From Methylobacterium brachythecii (GTDB taxonomy: Bacteria > Pseudomonadota > Alphaproteobacteria > Rhizobiales > Beijerinckiaceae): a DNA stretch of 64,000 bases. The stretch is taken from the NCBI RefSeq assembly GCF_014196345.1, contig NZ_JACIDN010000009.1:124001-188000 (forward strand), given 5' to 3'. Of the stretch, positions 9,280-17,848 are shown one piece after another (within the stretch, counting starts at the first letter, position 1; each line of letters begins with the position of its first letter). The position numbers were made by a program, and so were the translations under genes. The notes beneath the pieces were generated by a model. That model worked only from the letters and a program-made list of their open reading frames with translations, searched no databases and was not told the origin of the DNA.

Positions 9280-10209
9280 TCATTGAGCCTTTCCGGAATA
9301 GATATCCGACACCTGCCCCAACAGCTTCAGAGCATCCGCCTTCGAGCGCTGGAAGGCATTGCGACCGATGATCGAGCCGAACCCGCCGCCGGCCTGGATC
9401 GCCTTGATCTCTTCGAGGAACGGCGCGTCCTCGGCCGCGCCGCCACCGGAAAAGATCACGATGCGGCGGCCGTCGAAGGCACATTGCACGATGTGCTTCA
9501 CGCGCTCGGCCGCCGTGCCGATCGGGATGCCGGTCTTCTCGTAGACCTTGCGCGCCGCGTCCTGCTCGATGTGGTCGCTCGGCAGCTTCACCTTGATGAT
9601 GTGCGCGCCGAGCTGCGCCGCGATCTGCGCGGCATAGCCAATCACGTCGATCGCCGTCTCGCCCTCCTTCGAGAGCGAGGAGCCACGGGCATAGGACCAG
9701 ATCACCACGGCGAGGCCCACCGCCTTGGCCTCCTCGGCGATCTCGCGGATCTGGCCGTACATGGCGTTGCGGTGGATCGAACCCGGATAGATCGTGAAGC
9801 CGATCGCCGAGCAGCCGAGCCGCAGGGCATCCGCCACCGAGCCGGTCAGCGCCTGGTCGGGATCGTCCTCGTCGGCGAGCGTGTCGTGGTCGTTGAGCTT
9901 GAGGATCAGCGGGATGCGGCCAGCGAATTTGCGCGCGCCCGCCTCCAGGAAGCCTAGGGGAGCAGCGTAGGCGTTGCAGCCGGCCTCGATGGCGAGTTCG
10001 AAATGGTAGCGCGGGTCGTAGGCCGGCGGGTTCGGCGCGAAGCTGCGGGCAGGGCCGTGCTCGAAGCCCTGGTCCACGGGCAGGATCAGGAGCTTGCCGG
10101 TGCCGCCGAGGCGGCCGTGTTCCAGAAGCCGGGCGAGGTTCGTCAGGGTTCCGGGGCTGTCGGCGCCGTACCAGGACAGGATCTCGGCGACGCGGGCAGA
10201 ACGTTCCAT
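9280..10209 (-). CDS. Class I fructose-bisphosphate aldolase (DhnA/FbaB type)
   Basis: This 309-aa enzyme cleaves or forms fructose 1,6-bisphosphate in the cytoplasm for glycolysis or gluconeogenesis. Recognisable blocks are LLILPVDQGFEHGPARSFAPN near the N-terminus, GFTIYPGSIHRN, and AHIIKVKLPSDHIE, which carries the Schiff-base lysine region. The phosphate-binding motif IFSGGGAAED and GSIIGRNAFQR follow. The length fits the archaeal/DhnA-type class I family. The frame is open far upstream, but the family N-terminus begins at the ATG at 10209. It faces away from the aldo/keto reductase gene at 10342. Confidence 0.93.
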   Translation of the reverse strand: MERSARVAEILSWYGADSPGTLTNLARLLEHGRLGGTGKLLILPVDQGFEHGPARSFAPNPPAYDPRYHFELAIEAGCNAYAAPLGFLEAGARKFAGRIPLILKLNDHDTLADEDDPDQALTGSVADALRLGCSAIGFTIYPGSIHRNAMYGQIREIAEEAKAVGLAVVIWSYARGSSLSKEGETAIDVIGYAAQIAAQLGAHIIKVKLPSDHIEQDAARKVYEKTGIPIGTAAERVKHIVQCAFDGRRIVIFSGGGAAEDAPFLEEIKAIQAGGGFGSIIGRNAFQRSKADALKLLGQVSDIYSGKAQ

Positions 10210-10341
10210 CGGACGGCTCCGGGGCTTGGCGGACAGACGGCTTCGCCAACGCAACAGAGCCGAACCGGCGAGGTTCCGCACGCTCTCGCTTTCGCGCCGC
10301 CGACGCCCAGATAAGCGGCCGGGGGACACAGGACCGTCGCC

Positions 10342-11322
10342 ATGAAAACCAAAAAGCTCGGCCGCACCGGCCTCGACGTCTCGCCGCTCTGCCTCGGCTG
10401 CATGACCTACGGCGTGCCCGAGCGCGGGCCCCATCCCTGGACCATGACCGAGGAGAACAGCCGGCCTCTCCTGAAGAAGGCGCTCGATCTCGGCTTCAAC
10501 TTCTTCGACACCGCCAACTTCTACTCGGACGGCACCTCCGAGGAGATCGTCGGGCGGGCGCTCCGGGATCTCGGCGTGCGCGACGAGATCGTCCTCGCTA
10601 CCAAGGTCTACTTTCCGCTCAAGGATCGGCCGAATTCCGGCGGCCTCTCGCGCAAGGCGATCTTCTCCTCGATCGATGCCAGCCTGAGGCGGCTCGGCAC
10701 CGACCACGTCGACCTCTACCAGATCCACCGCTGGGACTACGGCACGCCGATCGAGGTGACAATGGAGGCGCTGCACGACGTCGTGAAGGCGGGCAAGGCG
10801 CGCTATCTCGGCGCCTCCTCGATGTTCGCCTGGCAATTCGCCAAGGCGCTGTTCACGGCCGATCTCAACGGCTGGACGCGCTTTGCCACGATGCAGGACC
10901 ACTACAACCTGCTCAGCCGCGAGGAGGAGCGCGAGATGCTGCCGCTCTGCGCCGACCAGGGCATCGCCGTGCTGCCCTGGAGCCCCCTCGCCCGCGGCCG
11001 CCTGACCCGCGACGCTGATGCGACCTCGCCCCGGCAGGACAGCGACGTCACGGGCGTCGGGCTCTACGACGCCACCGTCGAGGCCGACCGTCGGGTGATC
11101 GAAGCGGTGGCGAAGGTCGCCGCGCAGCGCGGCATCCCGCGTGCTCAGGTGGCTCTGGCCTGGGTGCTCTCGAAGCCCGTCGTCACCGCGCCGATCATCG
11201 GCGCCTCGAAGCCACATCACCTCGACGATGCGGTCGCCGCCCTGGACGTCGAGTTGACGACAGAGGAAATCCAGACGCTGGAGGAGGCCTACATTCCGCA
11301 CGCAACGGTGGGCTTCTCCTGA
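10342..11322 (+). CDS. Aldo/keto reductase
   Basis: This 326-aa NADPH-dependent oxidoreductase of the aldo/keto reductase superfamily has a (beta/alpha)8 barrel. The catalytic set is visible: Asp in FNFFDTANFY, Tyr in the same block, Lys in VLATKVYFPL and His in LYQIHRWDYG. The cofactor-binding end IIGASKPHHLDDA is also present. It is of the YajO/general-stress type rather than a sugar-specific member; the substrate is unknown. It is followed after two bases by the sixA gene, so the two are probably cotranscribed. Confidence 0.92.
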   Translation: MKTKKLGRTGLDVSPLCLGCMTYGVPERGPHPWTMTEENSRPLLKKALDLGFNFFDTANFYSDGTSEEIVGRALRDLGVRDEIVLATKVYFPLKDRPNSGGLSRKAIFSSIDASLRRLGTDHVDLYQIHRWDYGTPIEVTMEALHDVVKAGKARYLGASSMFAWQFAKALFTADLNGWTRFATMQDHYNLLSREEEREMLPLCADQGIAVLPWSPLARGRLTRDADATSPRQDSDVTGVGLYDATVEADRRVIEAVAKVAAQRGIPRAQVALAWVLSKPVVTAPIIGASKPHHLDDAVAALDVELTTEEIQTLEEAYIPHATVGFS

Positions 11323-11324
11323 TC

Positions 11325-11837
11325 ATGGGCCGCCTGATTCTGCTCCGCCACGCCAAATCCGCCTGGCCCGAGGGCGTCGCCGATCTCGACCGGCCGCTGA
11401 ACGAGCGCGGCCGCGCCACCGCTTCGCGCATGGGCGCCTATCTCAGGGCCGAGAAGCTCGTACCGGACCACGTCTTCGTCTCGCCGGCGCGACGCACGCA
11501 AGAGACCTGGGAGATGGTGCGCCGCGACTTGCCGGGCGTCGAGGCTGAGACCGTGCCGATGATCTACGAGGCCTCGGCCTCCCGCATCCTCGATGCGGTA
11601 CACTCGGCACCCGACCGTGCCGAGACTCTGCTGGTGATTGGGCACAATCCCGGCCTCCAGGACTTCGCCATGCTGCTGATCGGGGAGGGCTCCCCGAGCC
11701 TGCGCGCGAATCTCAGGGAGAAATTTCCGACGGCCGGGCTCGCCGTGATCGATGTCCCGGCCGACCATTGGAGCGGCATCGGCCGGGCAGGCGGTCGGCT
11801 GGAGCGGTTCGTCGTGCCGCGCGATCTGACGGACTGA
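11325..11837 (+). CDS. sixA: SixA-type phosphohistidine phosphatase
   Basis: This 170-aa histidine-phosphatase-superfamily protein has the N-terminal LILLRHAKS motif, whose His-9 is the phosphate-accepting residue, and the second catalytic His in LVIGHNPGLQD. Arg residues in SPARRTQET complete the active site. SixA removes phosphate from histidine phosphotransfer domains or PTS-type phosphocarriers. The small size and DLDRPLNERGR fit SixA better than phosphoglycerate mutase. It begins two bases after the aldo/keto reductase stop. Confidence 0.85.
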   Translation: MGRLILLRHAKSAWPEGVADLDRPLNERGRATASRMGAYLRAEKLVPDHVFVSPARRTQETWEMVRRDLPGVEAETVPMIYEASASRILDAVHSAPDRAETLLVIGHNPGLQDFAMLLIGEGSPSLRANLREKFPTAGLAVIDVPADHWSGIGRAGGRLERFVVPRDLTD

Positions 11838-11934
11838 TCCCGAAGCGTCCGCGCCAACGAACCGCGAGGTATCGGGGTGCGGCAGGGGCAGGCGAGGAGC
11901 ACGAACGCGGCCTTTGGCAGGCCGTACGTTCAAC

Positions 11935-12041
11935 TTGACGAAATCATCCATGGCATCCAGAACTTTTTTCAGGTCGCCTTGGCGTGGCGGCTTGCCAACT
12001 CGACTTCGACCCGCCCGGCAGAGATGCCGCGGCGGGTTTTT
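11935..12041 (+). ncRNA. Candidate small RNA ending in a strong terminator
   Basis: No protein gene explains the very strong terminator at 12010-12041, which lies about 170 bases after sixA. A TTGACG box sits at 11935-11940, and the DNA before the terminator contains a further hairpin (TTGGC and GCCAA around 11980-12000). This could be a short noncoding RNA or a long sixA 3' untranslated region. The 5' end is not determined; the coordinates include the putative -35 box. Confidence 0.3.
12010..12041 (+). terminator. Rho-independent terminator
   Basis: The stem CCCGCC-CGGCA pairs with TGCCG-C-GGCGGG around a GAGA tetraloop with a single bulged base, followed by five T residues at 12037-12041. 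It reads on the + strand. Confidence 0.85.
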
Positions 12042-12107
12042 CGTGGCGGCGAGCCGATCGTGGAGCGCTCCTTCGCGAAGCCTCGCGTCGGCGGACGCGG
12101 CGCTCGG

Positions 12108-12416
12108 TCAGTTGCCGAGCGAAGGGCCGCCCGCGCTGCCGCCCGAACCGGGCGGCCCGCTCGTCGGCGTGCCGCCGATATTCACGTTCGGCGTCGTACC
12201 GGGAACGGACGAGTTGCTCCGGTTCGCCGCATTGCCGGCGGCCGTGCCCGGGCTGCGATCGTCGAGCGCGCCACCGGGCACCGTGCCGGACCGGACACCG
12301 CCCGTCCCGGCAGGGGCCGGAACGCCGGTATTGGCGGCGCCTCCGCTGACGATCTGAGCCGAGGCCGGCGCCCCCATCGCGACGAGCGCAGCCGTCAGAA
12401 TCATTCGTGCTTTCAT
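12108..12416 (-). CDS. Small secreted Gly/Pro/Ser-rich protein
   Basis: This 102-aa protein has a clear Sec signal peptide (MKARMILTAALVAMGAPASAQ, cleavage after ASA near residue 20). The low-complexity mature part is rich in Gly, Thr, Asn and Pro. No domain is recognised. Such proteins in related bacteria are exported and of unknown role. It stands alone, oriented against sixA. Confidence 0.65.
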   Translation of the reverse strand: MKARMILTAALVAMGAPASAQIVSGGAANTGVPAPAGTGGVRSGTVPGGALDDRSPGTAAGNAANRSNSSVPGTTPNVNIGGTPTSGPPGSGGSAGGPSLGN

Positions 12417-12597
12417 CGTGCCTCTCCGTTTGCCCGGACGCCAACGGATGGCCGGAGCTTCGGTTCAGGCTCACCCCGCCGATCGATCGCAGGGCCTCGA
12501 TGCCGGCAGATGTGGATGGCGCCGACATCGGGTGAACCGTGCGTGTCCGCCGCCGTTGTGCTAGAAAGGCCAAGCTCCAACCCGCCGAGATCCGCCC

Positions 12598-13872
12598 GTG
12601 CTTCTCGAAGCGCTCATCGCCCTGGCGACGGTGCTGCCGCGTCTCGACGCCGGCCTCGAGGCGGTGCGGGCGCGACACGCCGCTCTCGAGGCGCCGGCTT
12701 TGCGCTCGAGCCTCGGCGCGGAGCCGCCACCTCCGGCGCTGCCCTATTTCAGCGCGACGGCGCGGGCAGTGTCGAATTGGCGCGACGAGGCAGGCGCCGC
12801 GCTGTTGCCGGCCTCGCTGGCGCTGGTCGTGAAATACGCGGCGACCGATCCGGGCTTCGTCGCCCGCTGCGTGAAGCTCAACAATTACTGGTGCATCAAG
12901 CAGGCCCGCTGGCGCGGCGAGCTCGGCGGCGACGGCGAGGGCCATACCGGCTTCGCCACGGCGGCCGACGGGGCCAACGCGGCCGCGATCCTGCTGCAGC
13001 GCTACTATCGCGAATTTGGGCGCCGCACGGCGCTCGCCATCGTGCGGCGCTGGGCCCCCGCCGAATGCGGGCTCGGGGCCACCGCGGGCACGCCGAGGGC
13101 ACTTCCGGCGCGTGCGGCCGCGGTCCCACCGGTCACCAAGGCGGTGGCGCCGCAAGGGATCGGCAAGACCCTGCGCGCCCGCTTTCTCGCGCGACACGCC
13201 CGGGGAGGAGCGCCGCGACGGGTCACCGTCTACCGCGGGAGCGCCGGCACCTCCTTGCGCGTGCAGCCCTGGTCGGCCCGCGCGAGACTTGCCGGCCATC
13301 CGAGCCATGCCACGCGCGTCTCCGCCAGGGCGGCGCTCCCGAAGCCGGTGGCCGACATCGCAGCCGGAATCGGTCCGGGAACAGCGCAGGCGGAGAAGCC
13401 GCCGATCCACGGTCTCTCGGCACGGAGCGGGCTCGCGCCGCCACCGAAATTCCCGCTCGATGCAGCCGCGTCGCGACCGACCCGGCTGGCGGGCAGCGGG
13501 GCGGCTAATCCGGCCGCTCTGCTCGCCCCCGACAGGATGGTCTCAGAATCGGCCGCCCTGCCGTCGATCGTGGCCGGGCTGGCCGGTGGACGCCTGCTCG
13601 ACCTCAGCGTGCCCGTCCCGCTGTGCAGCACCGACGAGACCCGCATCCGCAACTACGCGAGCCGGATCGCCGCCAGCGTCGGGCTGAAGCCGGAGGACGA
13701 CCTCAGGCTGTTCGAGGCCGACGGAACGCCGACGGCCCGGCTCGCTCCGGTGATGCTGGCAATGTCCTCCGTCGAACTCGGCTCGCTTCACGCAAGCCCG
13801 GCCCTGATCGCCGCGGCGATCGGCCGACTCGGTCTGCGCTCGGCTGGGGCCGCAGCGGCAGTGGGCGAGTGA
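12598..13872 (+). CDS. Hypothetical protein with possible lysozyme-like N-terminal domain
   Basis: This 424-aa protein starts with GTG. Its N-terminal part (about residues 75-155) contains NNYWCIKQARWRGELGG, GHTGFATAADGANAAAILL and LAIVRRWAPAECG. This pattern resembles small muramidase-like or phage structural lysozyme domains, in which a GF-x-F segment is followed by a long helix and RWAP. The middle is Ala/Pro/Arg-rich and probably disordered, and the C-terminal 90 residues look folded (ETRIRNYASRIAASVGL). There is no evident signal peptide. The function is not established; the lysozyme link is inference. Confidence 0.65.
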   Translation: MLLEALIALATVLPRLDAGLEAVRARHAALEAPALRSSLGAEPPPPALPYFSATARAVSNWRDEAGAALLPASLALVVKYAATDPGFVARCVKLNNYWCIKQARWRGELGGDGEGHTGFATAADGANAAAILLQRYYREFGRRTALAIVRRWAPAECGLGATAGTPRALPARAAAVPPVTKAVAPQGIGKTLRARFLARHARGGAPRRVTVYRGSAGTSLRVQPWSARARLAGHPSHATRVSARAALPKPVADIAAGIGPGTAQAEKPPIHGLSARSGLAPPPKFPLDAAASRPTRLAGSGAANPAALLAPDRMVSESAALPSIVAGLAGGRLLDLSVPVPLCSTDETRIRNYASRIAASVGLKPEDDLRLFEADGTPTARLAPVMLAMSSVELGSLHASPALIAAAIGRLGLRSAGAAAAVGE

Positions 13873-13945
13873 CCTTGCGCGATCCGGGCCTGCGCGCCAC
13901 CTCAAACCCCGCATCCTTCCCGAAGTCCCGCTCCCGAGCCCATCC

Positions 13946-15394
13946 TTGCCGCCTCTGTCCGACTTCGCCGCGCAAGCCGGCTCCGCGATCAAGGCCTTCG
14001 CCGAAGCTTCCAGCGACCTCCTGATCCAGCCGACGCTCCGGCTCGGCGTCACAGGGCTGGCGCGCTCGGGCAAGACCGTCTTCACGACCGCGCTGATCCA
14101 TCACCTCGTCGAGGGCCGCGGGCTCCCTGCCTTCACACCCGCTCACGAGGGCCGCCTGCGCCGCGCCCGCCTGGTGCCGCAGCCCGACGATGACGTGCCA
14201 CGCTTTCCCTTCGAGGAGCATTTTTCGGCGCTCACCGAGGAGAGGCGCTGGCCGCGCTCGACCGACCGGATCAGCCAATTTCGGCTGGCCATCGAGTACG
14301 AGCGCGCGGGCGGCTGGCGCAGCGGCCCGGCGACGCTGAACCTCGACGTGGTGGATTATCCCGGCGAGTGGCTGCTCGACCTCGCCCTGATCGACCAAAG
14401 CTATACCGGCTGGTCGCGCGCCACGATCCTCGGCACCCGCAGGGCAGGGCGCGCCGCCATGGCCGCCCCCTGGCTCGAAACCCTGAAGGGCCTCGATCCC
14501 CGCGGGCCGCTCGACGAAATCGTGGCCGAGCGTGCCGCCGCCAGCTTCAAGACCTATCTCTCGGCCTTGCGCTCGGGCCCTGAATCGGTCGCCACGACGC
14601 CACCCGGCCGCTTCTTGATGCCGGGCGATCTGGCCGGCTCGCCGATGCTGACCTTCGCACCGCTCGACGACCTCGGCGAGAGCATCGCGTCCGATAGCCT
14701 CGCTGGCCTGATGGAGCGGCGCTTCGAGGCCTACAAGGCCAAGGTCGTGGTGCCGTTCTTCCGCGACCACTTCCAGCGGGTCGACCGGCAGATCGTGCTG
14801 GTCGACGTGCTCTCGGCCGTCGATGCCGGGCCGGCCGCGCTCGCGGAGCTGGAGGAGGCGCTCGATACCGTGCTGCTGTCCTTCCGCATCGGCCGCAACA
14901 CGCTGCTCTCTTATTTCTTCGCGCCACGCGCGGACAAGATCCTGTTCGCCGCGACCAAGGCCGACCACCTCCACCAGACCAGCCACGACCGGCTCGACGC
15001 GCTGCTGCGCCTGCTCGTCGCCCGCGCGATGCGCCGGACCGAGGCCGCGGGCGCCCGGGTGGGCACCGTGGCACTCGCCTCGGTGCGCGCCACGCGCGAG
15101 ACCACCGTGCATGACGGCGACACGGTGCTGCGCGCGGTCTCCGGCACGCCGGAAGCTGGCGAGCAAGTCGGCGACGAAGTCTTCGATGGGCTCACCGAGG
15201 CGGCGGTGTTTCCGGGTGAACTGCCGCCAGACGCCCAGGCCGTGCTCGAAGGCGCGGTGACACCGGGCTCCCTGCGATTTCCGCGGTTCCGGCCGCCGCT
15301 GCTCAAGCCCGACCGGCTCGGACGCCCGGGCGATCTGCCGATGATCCGGCTCGACCGAGCGATGCAGTTTCTGATCGGGGATCGCCTGTCATGA
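13946..15394 (+). CDS. ycjX: YcjX-family GTPase-like protein
   Basis: This 482-aa P-loop protein has Walker A GLARSGKTVFTTAL near residue 36, the G3-like DVVDYPGEWLLDLALID near residue 135 and an ATKADH G4-type motif near residue 332. These match the YcjX (DUF463) family, a predicted GTPase that is nearly always encoded before ycjF. TTG at 13946 gives the family-like N-terminus (LSDFAAQAGSAI). The stop overlaps the next start by four bases (ATGA at 15391). In other proteobacteria the pair belongs to envelope-stress or phage-shock-linked loci, but no psp genes are visible here. Confidence 0.88.
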   Translation: MPPLSDFAAQAGSAIKAFAEASSDLLIQPTLRLGVTGLARSGKTVFTTALIHHLVEGRGLPAFTPAHEGRLRRARLVPQPDDDVPRFPFEEHFSALTEERRWPRSTDRISQFRLAIEYERAGGWRSGPATLNLDVVDYPGEWLLDLALIDQSYTGWSRATILGTRRAGRAAMAAPWLETLKGLDPRGPLDEIVAERAAASFKTYLSALRSGPESVATTPPGRFLMPGDLAGSPMLTFAPLDDLGESIASDSLAGLMERRFEAYKAKVVVPFFRDHFQRVDRQIVLVDVLSAVDAGPAALAELEEALDTVLLSFRIGRNTLLSYFFAPRADKILFAATKADHLHQTSHDRLDALLRLLVARAMRRTEAAGARVGTVALASVRATRETTVHDGDTVLRAVSGTPEAGEQVGDEVFDGLTEAAVFPGELPPDAQAVLEGAVTPGSLRFPRFRPPLLKPDRLGRPGDLPMIRLDRAMQFLIGDRLS

Positions 15395-16407
15395 GCCAGC
15401 GCCCGCGCGCCTTCCGCATCCCCTCCGTTGATACGGTGGAGACCGCCGAGGCCCTGCCCTCCGCCCACGCCGAAACCATCCGCTTCGTCGAAGAACCCTT
15501 CGAGATCGTCGAGGCGGCCGACGGCGTCGTGGTGCCGGTTGCCACGAAGCGGCGCGCCCCGTGGGTGACGCTGCTCTTCTCGGCGCTGGGCGGTCTCGTC
15601 TCGATCGCGATCGGCCTGTCGATCGAGCGGCTGATCGTCGACCTGTTCTCGGCCGCGCCCTGGCTCGGCTGGGTGGCGCTGGCGCTGCTGGCCCTGGCCC
15701 TGATCGCGCTCACCGCCATCGTCGCCCGCGAGATCGCCGGGGTCTGGCGCGAGCGCAAGATCGAGGCGCTGCGGGCGAGGGCGGTCGAAGCGCTGGCGAC
15801 GCGCGATCACACGGCAGCCCAGGGCGTGGTGAAGGACCTGCGCAGTTTCTACGCAGATCGTGCCGCGCTCGCCGAGGGACGCGCTCGGCTCGACGCGCTG
15901 GGCGATGCCATCCTCGACGTGGACGACCGCATCGGCATCGCCGAGCGAGAGTTGCTTGCGCCCCTCGATACCCGCGCCAAGAATGCCATCGCCCAGGCCG
16001 CCAAGCAGGTCTCGGCGGTCACCGCGCTGTCGCCGCGCGCCATCGTCGACGTCGTCTTCGTGGTGTTCGCGGCGGTGCGACTGCTGCGCAGGATCGCAGG
16101 GATCTATGGCGGACGTCCCGGCTTCCTCGGATTCCTGCGGCTGGCGCGGGCCGCCTTCGCCCATCTCACCGTGACCGGTGGCATGGCGGTGGGGGAGGGC
16201 GTGGTCCAGCAGGTGCTCGGGCTCGGCCTCGCCGCGCGCGTCTCGGCCAAGCTCGGGGAGGGCATCCTCAACGGGCTAATGACCGCGCGCTTCGGCCTCG
16301 CCGCGCTCGCCGTCTGCCGGCCGCTGCCCTTCACGCGCGAGACCCCGCCGACGGTCAACGACGTCGCCGGCGAGCTGCTCCGCGCGGCGCCCAAGGACGA
16401 GGCGTAG
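15391..16407 (+). CDS. ycjF: YcjF-family (TIGR01620/DUF697) membrane protein
   Basis: This 338-aa protein has two adjacent membrane helices at about residues 50-70 and 88-110. A charged cytoplasmic region with many Ala/Arg/Glu follows, then a DUF697-type C-terminal part (GGMAVGEGVVQQVLGLGLAARVSAKLGEG). It is translationally coupled to ycjX, its usual partner, so they probably form a membrane-associated complex of unknown function. Confidence 0.87.
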   Translation: MSQRPRAFRIPSVDTVETAEALPSAHAETIRFVEEPFEIVEAADGVVVPVATKRRAPWVTLLFSALGGLVSIAIGLSIERLIVDLFSAAPWLGWVALALLALALIALTAIVAREIAGVWRERKIEALRARAVEALATRDHTAAQGVVKDLRSFYADRAALAEGRARLDALGDAILDVDDRIGIAERELLAPLDTRAKNAIAQAAKQVSAVTALSPRAIVDVVFVVFAAVRLLRRIAGIYGGRPGFLGFLRLARAAFAHLTVTGGMAVGEGVVQQVLGLGLAARVSAKLGEGILNGLMTARFGLAALAVCRPLPFTRETPPTVNDVAGELLRAAPKDEA

Positions 16408-16566
16408 AACACGCTTTAACTCATTGATTTGATCGTATTTTCTGGGTTTTGATCGGTTCGGTCAGAACGCAGCATGATCGAGGTCGCCTGCCTCACCGTT
16501 CCCTCGGCGATGGGCCGGCGGACGGGTGCGTCGGCCCGCCGCAGACATTTTGCGCCGACCCGGTGA

Positions 16567-16616
16567 AACAGAATCATTCTAAACTGGTTGACCACTCTCT
16601 GGAGTTATTCTAACTT
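16567..16616 (+). promoter_or_regulatory. Promoter with Irr-like (iron control) element
   Basis: AGAATCATTCTAAA at 16570-16583 matches the right half and core of the rhizobial iron-control element, TTTAGAA-N3-TTCTAAA. The three outer left bases do not match. A TTCTAA half site recurs at 16608. A sigma70-type -35 TTGACC (16588) is followed after 17 bases by TAACTT (16611). The element abuts the -35 box, upstream of the small Cys protein at 16681. Confidence 0.4.
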
Positions 16617-16680
16617 CAAACAGTGATTGCGACCGAGCTAGCCGGCTTCGATCGCTGCAACCGAAAGAAGGAATCGTCCC

Positions 16681-16884
16681 ATGGCCACCAGCGCCTCCTG
16701 CCAGAGCTGCCGCTTCTTCGACGAGCACAAGACCAATGGCGGCGCTGCTGCCGGCGACGAGGGCCTGTGCCGCTTCAACCCGCCCGTGAGCCAGCCTGAG
16801 CCGAAGGGCCACGGCCTGTGGCCGGTGGTCGACGCGAAGGATTGGTGCGGTCACTTCTCCACGGGCGCCCAGCCCGCCGAGTGA
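16681..16884 (+). CDS. Small four-cysteine protein, putative metal binding
   Basis: This 67-aa soluble protein has four Cys residues, in SCQSCRFF near the N-terminus, GLCRFNPP in the middle and DWCGHFS near the end. The spacing suggests one zinc or iron-sulfur site. It resembles small conserved alphaproteobacterial proteins of unknown function with a CxxC...C...C pattern. It has its own promoter, with an iron-response-like element, and a dedicated terminator, so it is a single-gene transcription unit. Confidence 0.8.
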   Translation: MATSASCQSCRFFDEHKTNGGAAAGDEGLCRFNPPVSQPEPKGHGLWPVVDAKDWCGHFSTGAQPAE

Positions 16885-16911
16885 TCGACCCGGAAAACGG
16901 ACTGCGATCGA

Positions 16912-16938
16912 GGCCGGTGCGAGAGCGCCGGCCTTTTT
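16912..16938 (+). terminator. Rho-independent terminator
   Basis: The nine-base-pair stem GGCCGGTGC/GCGCCGGCC (one U-G pair) closes a GAGA loop and is followed by TTTTT at 16934-16938. It ends the small Cys protein unit. Confidence 0.9.
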
Positions 16939-17115
16939 CGTTTGGGATGACCGCGCGTCTGCAGCCTCGGGCACCGTAGCGCCCCGCGCCGGTCATGATG
17001 CGGTCAACATCCAGGACGAAACGAGCCCCCAGACGAGAGGCCGGACGGCACCGACGCCGCGGCCCCGAACCTGCCGACGACCCGCACTCTCTTAGCGGGC
17101 ATGGGGAAGAATCGC

Positions 17116-17784
17116 ATGAATTGGTCTTCGATCACCGGCGCGCTCACGGGCCTGGCGCTCGTCGCCCTCCCGAGCCTCGCCCAGGCCGCCCCGCGCGATC
17201 CGAGCGGCGTCTGGCTCACCGAGGACGGCAAGGCGCGCATCCGCGTCGAGAAATGCGGCGCGCAGAACACCAATCTCTGCGGCTACGCCGTCTGGCTGAA
17301 AGTGCCGTTGAACGACCAGGGCAAGCCCCGCGTCGACTTCAACAATCCCGATCCGAAGAAGCAGGCTCGTCCCTCCCTCGGCCACCAGATGATCATGGGT
17401 CTGAAGCCGAATGCCGACGGCCGCTACGAGGGCAAGATCTACAACGCCGAGAACGGCAAGTTCTACGACGTGACGATCTGGTCCGAGGCCCAGGGCGAGC
17501 TCAGCGTGAAGGGCTGCATGCTCGGCTTCCTCTGTGGCTCGCAGACCTGGGAGCAGAAGGCCGACCTCGCACCGGGACAGCTCACCGGCCCGACCAACGG
17601 CGCCAACGGCCCGCGCGCCGACGCCGAGTGGGCGCCGAAGACCACCAACGTGGCCAACGCCGCAGGCTCGCCCGCGACCACCGGCACCGCCCCGAAGGCG
17701 CCCAAATCGGCAGCTGCGAAGCCCGCCGCCGCCCCGGCTAAGACCGCCGCTCCGGCTGCGCAGGCCGAGCAGCCGGAAGACTGA
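17116..17784 (+). CDS. DUF2147 domain secreted protein
   Basis: This 222-aa protein has a Sec signal peptide (residues 1-24, ending LAQAAP) and a DUF2147 beta-rich domain (GVWLTEDGKARIRVEKCG, GRYEGKIYNAENGKFY, GCMLGFLCGSQTWE). Cys pairs probably form disulfides in the periplasm. A Lys/Ala/Pro-rich tail of about 50 residues follows and is probably flexible. The ATG at 17116 is chosen because GGGGAAG lies six bases upstream; an ATG at 17101 in the same frame has no ribosome binding site. The function of DUF2147 proteins is unknown. Confidence 0.85.
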   Translation: MNWSSITGALTGLALVALPSLAQAAPRDPSGVWLTEDGKARIRVEKCGAQNTNLCGYAVWLKVPLNDQGKPRVDFNNPDPKKQARPSLGHQMIMGLKPNADGRYEGKIYNAENGKFYDVTIWSEAQGELSVKGCMLGFLCGSQTWEQKADLAPGQLTGPTNGANGPRADAEWAPKTTNVANAAGSPATTGTAPKAPKSAAAKPAAAPAKTAAPAAQAEQPED

Positions 17785-17803
17785 GCCAAGCCGACACGTC
17801 TTC

Positions 17804-17844
17804 ACGAAGGCCGCGATCCGGAATCCCCGGATCGCGGCCTTCGT
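17804..17844. terminator. Bidirectional terminator hairpin
   Basis: A perfect 18-base-pair stem (ACGAAGGCCGCGATCCGG and its complement) has a five-base loop. It sits exactly between two convergent genes. No long T tract follows, but the stem is very stable in either direction. Confidence 0.75.
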
Positions 17845-17848
17845 CGTT

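Noticed and set aside
13703..15166. A 487-codon open frame on the - strand
   Set aside because: It is antisense to ycjX, whose P-loop and G motifs are intact. The product shows no domain.
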